Part shown: positions 14,388 to 20,347 of the stretch, in pieces
Layout of the letters: every line of letters starts with the position of its first letter
Numbering within the stretch: the first letter of the stretch is position 1
Source of the DNA: Pelotomaculum sp. UBA3102
GTDB lineage: Bacteria; Bacillota; Desulfotomaculia; Desulfotomaculales; Pelotomaculaceae
Direction of reading: 5' to 3'
NCBI GenBank assembly: GCA_002365865.1
Contig: DFAQ01000027.1
Coordinates: 1 to 20,347, forward strand
DNA: 20,347 bases
Translations under genes and position numbers: made by a program
The notes under the pieces: model-generated
Databases searched by the model: none
What the model was told of the DNA's origin: nothing
The model's input: the letters and a program-made list of their open reading frames with translations, nothing else

Positions 14388-14412
14388 TTTCCGGCCCCTT
14401 TCTATGAAATAT

Positions 14413-15108
14413 TTAAATTAATTCTTTGGCCTTAAAACTTATAAATCTATTGTCCCCAATAATGATATGGTCTAAAATTTCGATACCGATAATCTTTCCC
14501 GCCTCGATAAGCCTCCTGGTGATATCCAGGTCCTCCCTGCTGGGAGCAGGGTCCCCGCTGGGATGATTATGTACCAGGATCAACGATGCGGCACTCCTTC
14601 TGATGGCATTGCGAAACAATTCCCGTGGATGAACGGTAGACGAATTTAAAGTGCCTACTGACACCTTGTCAGTACCGATAACCTGGTTTTTTGTGTTTAA
14701 AAGCAATGCCCGGAAGTGTTCCCGGTCCAGGTGCCTCATTTCCTCCATTACCAGTGCTGCGGCATCATTAGGCGATTTGATCACCGGGCGGGAAGCTTCC
14801 GAAAACTGAGCCAGCCTTCTTGCCAGTTCCAAAGCTGCTTTTACCTGGCTTGCTTTGGCCGGACCCACGCCTTTGACATCGCTTAATTCTTCCACTGCAG
14901 CATCCACCAACCGGTGCAGGTTCTTGAACCGCACCATGAGTAAAGAGGCCAGATCGAGGGCAGTAGTTGCCCGGGAACCCGTTCGCAATAGAATCGCCAA
15001 AAGCTCTACATCTGAAAGAGCTTCGGCTCCCTCTTTTAAAAGCCTCTCCCGCGGCCTGATATCCTCAGGAAGCTCCTTTATGGTAGGCCTGTAGTTAATT
15101 GAAACCAC
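14413..15108 (-). CDS. radC: RadC family JAB/MPN-domain protein
   Basis: Protein of about 231 aa with an N-terminal helix-hairpin-helix region (LSDVKGVGPAKASQVKAALELA) and a C-terminal JAMM metalloprotease-like domain. The zinc motif is H180-N-H182-P-S-G-D with D193 (VHNHPSGDPAPSREDLD), complete. RadC was first linked to DNA repair, but that assignment was withdrawn in E. coli; the true role is unknown. The open frame starts at a TTG (15112-15114), but the G-rich site at 15118-15123 is better spaced (9 nt) for the GTG at 15106-15108, which is used here. It follows maf by about 20 nt. The maf–radC–mreB order is widely conserved in Firmicutes. Confidence 0.93.
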   Translation of the reverse strand: MVSINYRPTIKELPEDIRPRERLLKEGAEALSDVELLAILLRTGSRATTALDLASLLMVRFKNLHRLVDAAVEELSDVKGVGPAKASQVKAALELARRLAQFSEASRPVIKSPNDAAALVMEEMRHLDREHFRALLLNTKNQVIGTDKVSVGTLNSSTVHPRELFRNAIRRSAASLILVHNHPSGDPAPSREDLDITRRLIEAGKIIGIEILDHIIIGDNRFISFKAKELI

Positions 15109-15129
15109 ATGCAACAGCCCCCCAACAGG

Positions 15130-15735
15130 TTACATCGTAGCAGACCATTTTTTAAATATATCATAACCGAACTGTTTAAGCATTTCCGCAAGCCTGGCCA
15201 GCGGCAGGCCGACCACGTTAGTATAACAACCTTCCAGACCGGCAACAAATACCGCGGCCAGACCTTGAATAGCATAAGCGCCCGCCTTATCCCTCGGCTC
15301 GCCGGTGGCGACATAAAGCCTGATCTCTTCTTCGCTGAGGTTCTTAAAAAAGACCCTGGTTATTTCATGTCCGGTCAGGACTTCCCCGGTACCTGCAACC
15401 ACCAGGGCCAACCCGGTGCATACCTCATGAAAATCGCCTTGTAAGCTTTTAAGCATCTCCACGGCATCTTCATCATGGGAAGGTTTTCCCATTACCCGGT
15501 CGCGCCAGACTACCACGGTATCCGCCGCAACAACCAAGCCTTTATCCAAAATCCGGGCAGTCGCCAGGGCTTTGCGTACAGCCAGCTTCTCCACAATTTC
15601 AGGTATGTTTTCTTTGTTTGAGGGCAGTGATTCGTCAACCGGATAGACCAGGGTATCAAAATCCAACCCGAGTTGTTTCAAAAGTTCCCGCCGGCGGGGT
15701 GATGACGAGGCAAGGACCAGGTCCTTCATAAACAT
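15130..15735 (-). CDS. maf: Maf-like nucleotide pyrophosphatase
   Basis: Cytosolic protein of 201 aa of the Maf/HAM1-like fold, which hydrolyses dTTP/UTP or modified nucleotides to monophosphates; members block septum formation when overproduced in B. subtilis. The signature LASSSPRRRELLKQLG is at the N terminus, the catalytic base region VVAADTVV (D near 70) follows, and KAGAYAIQGLAAVFV with NVVGLPLARL closes the fold. The ATG overlaps the stop of the upstream DUF4321 gene (TAATG), which implies translational coupling. A second ATG two codons later is an equally possible start. It belongs to the long mre/min operon. Confidence 0.95.
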   Translation of the reverse strand: MFMKDLVLASSSPRRRELLKQLGLDFDTLVYPVDESLPSNKENIPEIVEKLAVRKALATARILDKGLVVAADTVVVWRDRVMGKPSHDEDAVEMLKSLQGDFHEVCTGLALVVAGTGEVLTGHEITRVFFKNLSEEEIRLYVATGEPRDKAGAYAIQGLAAVFVAGLEGCYTNVVGLPLARLAEMLKQFGYDIFKKWSATM

Positions 15736-15992
15736 TAAAACCGCCGGTAGAGCAGGTAGCCTGCTATCAGGCCCAGGGCGGTGAGAGGCCCCAAAGTAAA
15801 GGTAAATCCAAAAGTCAGCTTAAAAAAATCTAAATCAACCGTAGCAGGTTTTAAACCTACGGTTGAAGTGGACTTCAACCACGGAAGCACCGGTGCCAGG
15901 GCATTACTGAGGGCACTGCCGGCCAGCCCTCCAACCAGCAAGAGAAGAACCAGTACCCAAATATTAGCATAGCTCTTAAAACCTCTCGCCAT
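15735..15992 (-). CDS. Small DUF4321 membrane protein
   Basis: Protein of 85 aa with two hydrophobic segments (about 10-31, NIWVLVLLLLVGGLAGSAL, and about 58-80, ending LIAGYLLYRRF). It resembles the DUF4321 family found before maf in Clostridia, recognisable by a FKLTFGFTFTLGPLTALG-type second helix. Function is unknown; the position at the head of a cell-shape operon suggests a membrane role, which is inference. ATG start with an excellent AAAGGAGGG site. Its stop overlaps the maf ATG. It is the first gene after the promoter at 16049-16077. The coding region contains two overlapping inverted repeats (15835-15880). Confidence 0.85.
   Translation of the reverse strand: MARGFKSYANIWVLVLLLLVGGLAGSALSNALAPVLPWLKSTSTVGLKPATVDLDFFKLTFGFTFTLGPLTALGLIAGYLLYRRF
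15835..15880. repeat. Overlapping inverted repeats inside the DUF4321 gene
   Basis: GGTTGAAGT–GG–ACTTCAACC (15861-15880) is a perfect 9-bp-arm inverted repeat. Upstream, TCAACCGT (15835-15842) and ACGGTTGA (15859-15866) close a second stem that also includes AGGTTT/AAACCT (15846-15858). The central GGTTGA is shared, so on RNA the two hairpins exclude each other. Confidence 0.65.
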
Positions 15993-16135
15993 AAATACCC
16001 TCCTTTAACAAAAAAGAACCCATACCTTAAAAAATACACTACACTAACAGTTTATCATTTCACATATTTTATGACAAGCTGTGCCGAAAATTTTAAATTT
16101 TTAGGGTAAATTCATACAATAATACCAATAGACTT
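15993..16135. other. Promoter-bearing gap between folC and the DUF4321 gene
   Basis: This 143-nt AT-rich gap holds the promoter listed below. No GC-rich terminator hairpin follows folC, only an A/T run (about 16087-16103), so some read-through from valS–folC into the shape operon is possible. Confidence 0.6.
16049..16077 (-). promoter_or_regulatory. Sigma-A-type promoter of the maf–mre–min–rodA operon
   Basis: On the minus strand TTGTCA (16072-16077, 5 of 6 to the -35 consensus), a 17-nt spacer, and TAAACT (16049-16054, 4 of 6 to the -10) preceded by an extended TGA (TGn). The transcript would start near 16042, about 50 nt before the DUF4321 ATG. Confidence 0.6.
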
Positions 16136-17428
16136 TTATTTTTGCATTAACAAAATTTTCCTTGCTTCAGCGATCATGTACAGAGAACCGGTAATACATA
16201 CCGCCTCGTCCCGCCCGGCTACGGAAAGGGCTTTAGCTACCGCCGCACCAATATCCTCAACCAAGTATACCTCTGAGGAATAGCGCCCGGCCTCCGCTGC
16301 CAAGTGTCGCCAGTTCCCAGCCCTGGGATTGTCCGGTTTGGTCACTACCACTACCCTGGCATTAACGGCCAATTCTGAGAGCACCTTGGTATGCTCCTTA
16401 TCTCCAAGCATACCGATCATTAAAATGAGGTCCTTACCCGGTAAATATTCTTCCAGGGCCCGGCGCAGACTCTTGGCACCATCGTAATTATGGGCCCCGT
16501 CAATAATTACCAACGGATCTTTACGCACGATTTCCAGCCTGCCGGGCCAATTGACAGCCGCAAGCCCCTCGCGTACCGCTTCAGAGGTGACCGCATATCC
16601 CGAGTCCGTTAAGATTTCTGCCGCCGCTACGGCAGTAGCGGCGTTTACCTGCTGGTGCCTGCCCAGCAGGGGAAGGAAAAGATTTTCGTATGTGTTTCGT
16701 CGCCCCCGGATAAAAAAACTCTGACCGCTACCGGTATTACCTATATGTCCCCAGGTGACATCGCGTCCTACTAGTATCAGACGGGCATTTCTTTCCCGGC
16801 AGGTCTTCTTAATCACTGAAAGCCCCTCTCCTCCGGCTGCCGTGACTACAGGAATTCCGGGCTTGATAATACCGGCTTTGATCCCGGCAATCTCGTTAAT
16901 CGTATTGCCCAGGTAATCCATGTGGTCCATGCCGATATTGGTTATCACAGAAACCAACGGCGTCACCACATTGGTAGAGTCTATCGCTCCTCCCAAACCT
17001 ACTTCGAGCACTAAAAAATCTACCTTTTCACGGTAGAAATAAAGAAAGGCCAGAGCAGTCGCTGCTTCGAACTGGGTAGGATGTTCAAATCCCTGTGCTA
17101 CCATTATTTCCATGTACGGGCGAATTTCTCCCACCAGTTCCGCTATTTTTTCCGGTGTTATTTCCACTCCGTTAATCCGGTATCTTTCAGTAAAGAAATA
17201 CAGGTGCGGCGAGGTAAAAATTCCTACCCGGTAACCGGCCTTTAATAAGATAGAGGCTAGCATAGCGGCTGTGGACCCTTTCCCGTTGGTACCTCCGATA
17301 TGCACTGTCTTTAAATACCGGTGCGGATTGCCCAGCCGGTTTAAAAGCTCCTCTATCCGGCACAGGCCAAAATTAAAACCAAACCTGGCCAGGTCGGCCA
17401 GGTAATTCATCGTCTCTTCATAGTTCAT
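16136..17428 (-). CDS. folC: Folylpolyglutamate synthase / dihydrofolate synthase
   Basis: Cytosolic Mur-ligase-family enzyme of 430 aa that adds glutamate to folates, and in many bacteria also makes dihydrofolate from dihydropteroate. Motifs in order: ATP-binding loop GGTNGKGSTAA (45-55), substrate motif TSPHL (about 72-76), LEVGLGGAIDSTNVV, TNIGMDHMDYLG with the metal-binding His, and DGAHNYDGAKSL in the C-terminal part. Length fits the family. ATG start lies 3 nt after the valS stop, with AGGA 7 nt upstream inside valS, so it is translationally coupled to valS, a common Firmicutes arrangement. Whether it is bifunctional cannot be told from sequence alone. Confidence 0.96.
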   Translation of the reverse strand: MNYEETMNYLADLARFGFNFGLCRIEELLNRLGNPHRYLKTVHIGGTNGKGSTAAMLASILLKAGYRVGIFTSPHLYFFTERYRINGVEITPEKIAELVGEIRPYMEIMVAQGFEHPTQFEAATALAFLYFYREKVDFLVLEVGLGGAIDSTNVVTPLVSVITNIGMDHMDYLGNTINEIAGIKAGIIKPGIPVVTAAGGEGLSVIKKTCRERNARLILVGRDVTWGHIGNTGSGQSFFIRGRRNTYENLFLPLLGRHQQVNAATAVAAAEILTDSGYAVTSEAVREGLAAVNWPGRLEIVRKDPLVIIDGAHNYDGAKSLRRALEEYLPGKDLILMIGMLGDKEHTKVLSELAVNARVVVVTKPDNPRAGNWRHLAAEAGRYSSEVYLVEDIGAAVAKALSVAGRDEAVCITGSLYMIAEARKILLMQK

Positions 17429-17431
17429 GCT

Positions 17432-20086
17432 TTATCCTATGCCCTCCAGCATCTGAAGCCTTTCTTTGACAGCCATGTGTTTCGCGATAAACTCCTCTTC
17501 CTTGACCTTTTCTTTATCCACTACTTCTGCCGGAGCTTTAGCCAAAAATGCCGGGTTTTTGAGTTTACCCTGCACCCGGGCCAGGTCTTTTTCCACCGCC
17601 GAAAGTTCTTTCTTCAGCCGGACCGTTTCTTTTTCTATGTCTATCAGTCCTTTAAGCGGAACAAACACCTCCACTCCCCTTGCGGTTACCGCATGAGCGG
17701 CATTCTCCGGCGCGTCTGCGAGAGCCGGAAATATTTTTATTGCCCCGTTGGTTAAGATCTGAATGTATTCCGTGCCCTTCTTAAGCAGCTCCCTGACAGA
17801 TTCCTCCGGGACGGCCAACAAAACTTCCACCTTGCGGCCCGGCGGAATATTCATCTCGCTGCGGATATGCCTGATGGCCCTGGTGACATCCATTAGCACA
17901 GCTATTTCTTTTTCTGCCTCCGGGTCTGCCAGTTCATCACGCGCCACAGGCCAGGACGCACGCATGACGGTCACGCCTCTGCCGGGCATATGCTGCCATA
18001 TCTCCTCGGTAATAAAAGGCATAAAAGGATGCAGGAGTTTAAGGATGCCCTTTAAAACTGATGACAACACATGTTGAGCGGTATACCTGTCTTCCGGGGT
18101 AGTTTTCCCATAAAGCCTGGGCTTGGCCAGTTCGATATACCAGTCACAAAACTCGCTCCAGACAAATTCATACAGTACCCGTGCCGCCTCCCCGAGTTCA
18201 TAGGCTTCCAGGAACCTGGTGATATCGGCAACTGCTGAATGATAGCGGCTGATAATCCACCGGTCGGCCAGGGTATGCGGCCCCGGCCTTCCCTCAGGGT
18301 CAAAATCCGCCAGGTTCATCAAGGCAAAACGAGAGGCATTCCAAAGCTTGTTGGCAAAATTGCGTGCCCCGTCCAGCCGCTCAAAGTGAAAGCGTAAATC
18401 GTTGCCGGGGGTGTTTCCTGCAACCAGCATAAACCGTAGGCTGTCCGCCCCGTGAGATTCAATCACATCAATGGGATCGACACCATTGCCGAGTGACTTG
18501 CTCATCTTGCGTCCCAAGGCGTCCAGAACCAGACCGTGAATGAATACATCCCTGAACGGCACCTCATTCATAAAGGCAAGACCCGAAAATATCATCCGCG
18601 CCACCCAAAAAAAGATGATATCCCGGCCGGTCACCAGTACCGATGTGGGATAATAATAGGCCAGCTCAAGGGTTTTTTTAGGCCAACCCAGGGTTGAAAA
18701 AGGCCAGAGGGCCGACGAAAACCAGGTATCCAGCACGTCAGGGTCCTGCTCCACATTTGAACTTCCGCATTGGGAACACCGTGAAACAGGCTTTTGGGAA
18801 ACGGTCATTTCACCGCATTCCTTGCAATACCAAACCGGAATGCGGTGCCCCCACCAAAGCTGGCGGGAAATACACCAGTCACGGATATTCTCCATCCAGT
18901 TTAAATATACTTTACTGAAGCGTTCCGGCACAAACCGGATGCGCCCCTCCCTGACCGCCCGGACAGCTGGTTCAACCAAGGGTTTCATCTTGACAAACCA
19001 CTGGCGTGAAAGCATCGGCTCAATAACGGTATTGCAGCGGTAGCAATGTCCCACCGCGTGAGCGTGGTCTTCAGTTTTAACAAGATAGCCACCCGATTCC
19101 AGGTCCCTGACAATTTTCTTGCGACACTCGTACCGGTCCAGGCCCTGATAATGGGGTCCGGCTTCTACGCTCATTTTCCCTTCTTGGTTGATTACCTTTA
19201 CCTGGGGCAGGTTATGCCTTACCCCTACTTCAAAGTCGTTGGGGTCGTGAGCCGGAGTAATTTTTAATGCGCCGGTGCCGAAAGACGGGTCGACATAATC
19301 ATCGGCTATAACCGGCATCTCGCGACCTACTAAGGGCAGGATCAGAATTTTACCTACCATGGCGGAATAACGTTCGTCTTCTGGGTTTACGGCTACCGCT
19401 ACATCACCCAACATGGTTTCCGGGCGGGTGGTAGCGATAACTACATGCCCGTTTCCTTCTTTAAAGGGATATTTAAGGTGATATAAATGCCCCGGCCGCT
19501 CCAGGTGTTCCACCTCGATATCGGAAATAGTTGTTTTGCACTTGGGACACCAGTTTGTAATATAGTAATCCCGATAAATCAACCCCCGCCGGTAGAGATT
19601 GATAAAGACCTCCAATACAGCCTCAGAGCAACCCTCGTCCATGGTGAAACGCTCTCTTTGCCAGTCACAGGATGCACCCAATCTTCTCAACTGGGTCGTA
19701 ATCCGGTTGCCATACTGTTTCTTCCAGTCCCAGACCCGGTTTAAAAACTCCTCCCGGCCCAGGTCGTAGCGGGAAACACCCTCTCCGGCCAATTGCTCCT
19801 CAACTCTGGCCTGGGTGGCAATCCCGGCGTGATCCGTTCCAGGCAGCCAGAGGGTATTATAACCCTGCATCCTCCGCCACCGGGTAAGGATATCCTGCAA
19901 GGTATTGTCCAGGGCATGTCCCATGTGTAATTGCCCGGTTACGTTCGGCGGCGGCATTATGATACAGAACGGTTCCTGCCCGGGATTTACACCCGTATGG
20001 AAAAAATTGTTGTCCTCCCAGTATTGATACCATTTTTGTTCCACTGAAAGCGGATCATAGACGGTTGGAATATCCTTGCTACCCAA
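17432..20086 (-). CDS. valS: Valine–tRNA ligase
   Basis: Class Ia aminoacyl-tRNA synthetase of 884 aa that charges tRNA-Val. Motifs: HMGH (54-57, in PPPNVTGQLHMGH), editing domain with ATTRPETMLGD (about 228-238), KMSKS (527-531), anticodon-binding helices, and a C-terminal coiled coil (about 815-880). Cys pairs C180/C183, C348/C351 and C421/C424/C437/C440 suggest two zinc sites. The frame opens at GTG (20093-20095), but AGGAG (20095-20099) overlaps that codon, whereas TTG at 20084-20086 lies 8 nt downstream of it, so TTG is chosen. No T-box leader precedes it. folC follows after 3 nt. Confidence 0.97.
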   Translation of the reverse strand: MGSKDIPTVYDPLSVEQKWYQYWEDNNFFHTGVNPGQEPFCIIMPPPNVTGQLHMGHALDNTLQDILTRWRRMQGYNTLWLPGTDHAGIATQARVEEQLAGEGVSRYDLGREEFLNRVWDWKKQYGNRITTQLRRLGASCDWQRERFTMDEGCSEAVLEVFINLYRRGLIYRDYYITNWCPKCKTTISDIEVEHLERPGHLYHLKYPFKEGNGHVVIATTRPETMLGDVAVAVNPEDERYSAMVGKILILPLVGREMPVIADDYVDPSFGTGALKITPAHDPNDFEVGVRHNLPQVKVINQEGKMSVEAGPHYQGLDRYECRKKIVRDLESGGYLVKTEDHAHAVGHCYRCNTVIEPMLSRQWFVKMKPLVEPAVRAVREGRIRFVPERFSKVYLNWMENIRDWCISRQLWWGHRIPVWYCKECGEMTVSQKPVSRCSQCGSSNVEQDPDVLDTWFSSALWPFSTLGWPKKTLELAYYYPTSVLVTGRDIIFFWVARMIFSGLAFMNEVPFRDVFIHGLVLDALGRKMSKSLGNGVDPIDVIESHGADSLRFMLVAGNTPGNDLRFHFERLDGARNFANKLWNASRFALMNLADFDPEGRPGPHTLADRWIISRYHSAVADITRFLEAYELGEAARVLYEFVWSEFCDWYIELAKPRLYGKTTPEDRYTAQHVLSSVLKGILKLLHPFMPFITEEIWQHMPGRGVTVMRASWPVARDELADPEAEKEIAVLMDVTRAIRHIRSEMNIPPGRKVEVLLAVPEESVRELLKKGTEYIQILTNGAIKIFPALADAPENAAHAVTARGVEVFVPLKGLIDIEKETVRLKKELSAVEKDLARVQGKLKNPAFLAKAPAEVVDKEKVKEEEFIAKHMAVKERLQMLEGIG

Positions 20087-20094
20087 CGGATTCA

Positions 20095-20099
20095 CTCCT
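20095..20099 (-). promoter_or_regulatory. Ribosome-binding site that decides the valS start
   Basis: AGGAG on the minus strand overlaps the possible GTG start (20093-20095) and lies 8 nt before the TTG at 20084-20086, favouring the TTG. Confidence 0.65.
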
Positions 20100-20113
20100 C
20101 AAAATTTTTCCAC

Positions 20114-20145
20114 ATTATATTAACTATTTTAACGGACGGTGTCAA
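20114..20145 (-). promoter_or_regulatory. Sigma-A promoter of valS–folC
   Basis: On the minus strand a perfect TTGACA (20140-20145) is followed after 17 nt by TAATAT (20117-20122); a perfect TATAAT overlaps it (20114-20119, 20-nt spacer). Either way transcription starts about 12-20 nt before the ribosome-binding site and start, leaving no room for a T-box. Confidence 0.7.
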
Positions 20146-20347
20146 CTTGATTATGTAAAATTAGGAAAGAATAATTATATGGTTATAATTTCACGACGGC
20201 AATTTATTTTTTATTTCATTTTTAAGCATGAATACCTTCAAAATTAATATAGTTATTTTAATAGAAAATGACTAATACTACAGCGTAATATTGCTTATTT
20301 CGTTATGCCCGCTACGCCATGGGGACGGTTCCATCGTCTTCCCTTCG
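20146..20347. other. Non-coding region upstream of valS
   Basis: No gene is supported on either strand in these 202 nt. The stretch is AT-rich up to about 20280 and then turns GC-richer. At the edge (20319-20336) the text ATGGGGACGGTTCCAT followed by CGTC contains short inverted repeats of a type often seen in dispersed Firmicutes repeats. No T-box consensus was found. Confidence 0.5.

Noticed and set aside
15861..15880. Perfect inverted repeat in the DUF4321 gene as a terminator
   Set aside because: It lies well inside a coding region and no T-tract follows on the minus strand.
20096..20347. T-box riboswitch upstream of valS
   Set aside because: No AGGGTGG-type antiterminator sequence or terminator hairpin was found on the minus strand, and the promoter lies too close to the start codon.

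Overview
The window reads as a chromosomal core region of an endospore-forming Firmicute, most likely a Clostridia member of the Peptococcaceae / Desulfotomaculum–Pelotomaculum type. Three things suggest this: the valS–folC–maf–radC–mreBCD–min–spoIVF gene order (the B. subtilis mre/min/spoIVF neighbourhood, with MinE and PBP2/RodA added), strong AGGAGG ribosome-binding sites, and frequent TTG/GTG starts. The species cannot be named from the sequence. All 19 genes lie on the minus strand, so transcription runs from high to low coordinates. No tRNA, rRNA, CRISPR array, insertion sequence or phage gene was seen.

Four transcription units can be proposed. (1) valS–folC (20086 to 16136), from a TTGACA promoter at 20114-20145 with a very short leader and no T-box. 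(2) A roughly 9-kb cell-shape and division operon (15992 to 6851): DUF4321 membrane protein, maf, radC, mreB, mreC, mreD, mrdA (PBP2), minC, minD, minE, rodA. It starts at an extended -10 promoter (16049-16077) and ends at a strong intrinsic terminator (6788-6826). (3) spoIVFA–spoIVFB (6675 to 5009), which has its own sigma-E-like promoter candidate and two AT-rich palindromes. (4) A TIGR03960-type radical SAM protein, its DUF2344 partner, RNase G and a YjbQ-family protein (4732 to 21).

Unit 2 combines lateral-wall growth (MreBCD scaffold, RodA glycosyltransferase, PBP2 transpeptidase) with placement of the division septum (MinCDE), so elongation and division-site choice are probably co-transcribed. 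Unit 3 encodes the mother-cell membrane protease SpoIVFB, which in B. subtilis activates pro-sigma-K, and its partner SpoIVFA. Unit 4 mixes RNA processing (RNase G) with two linked proteins of unknown function.

Most of the window is ordinary and well conserved, and I do not see a wholly new system. The points most worth a second look are: a MinC that consists only of the C-terminal domain; the radical SAM/DUF2344 pair with an extra Cys cluster; a SpoIVFA whose M23 domain keeps the zinc ligands but lacks both catalytic histidines; twin TGACGTCA palindromes before minD; interlocking hairpins inside the DUF4321 gene; and a valS without a T-box.
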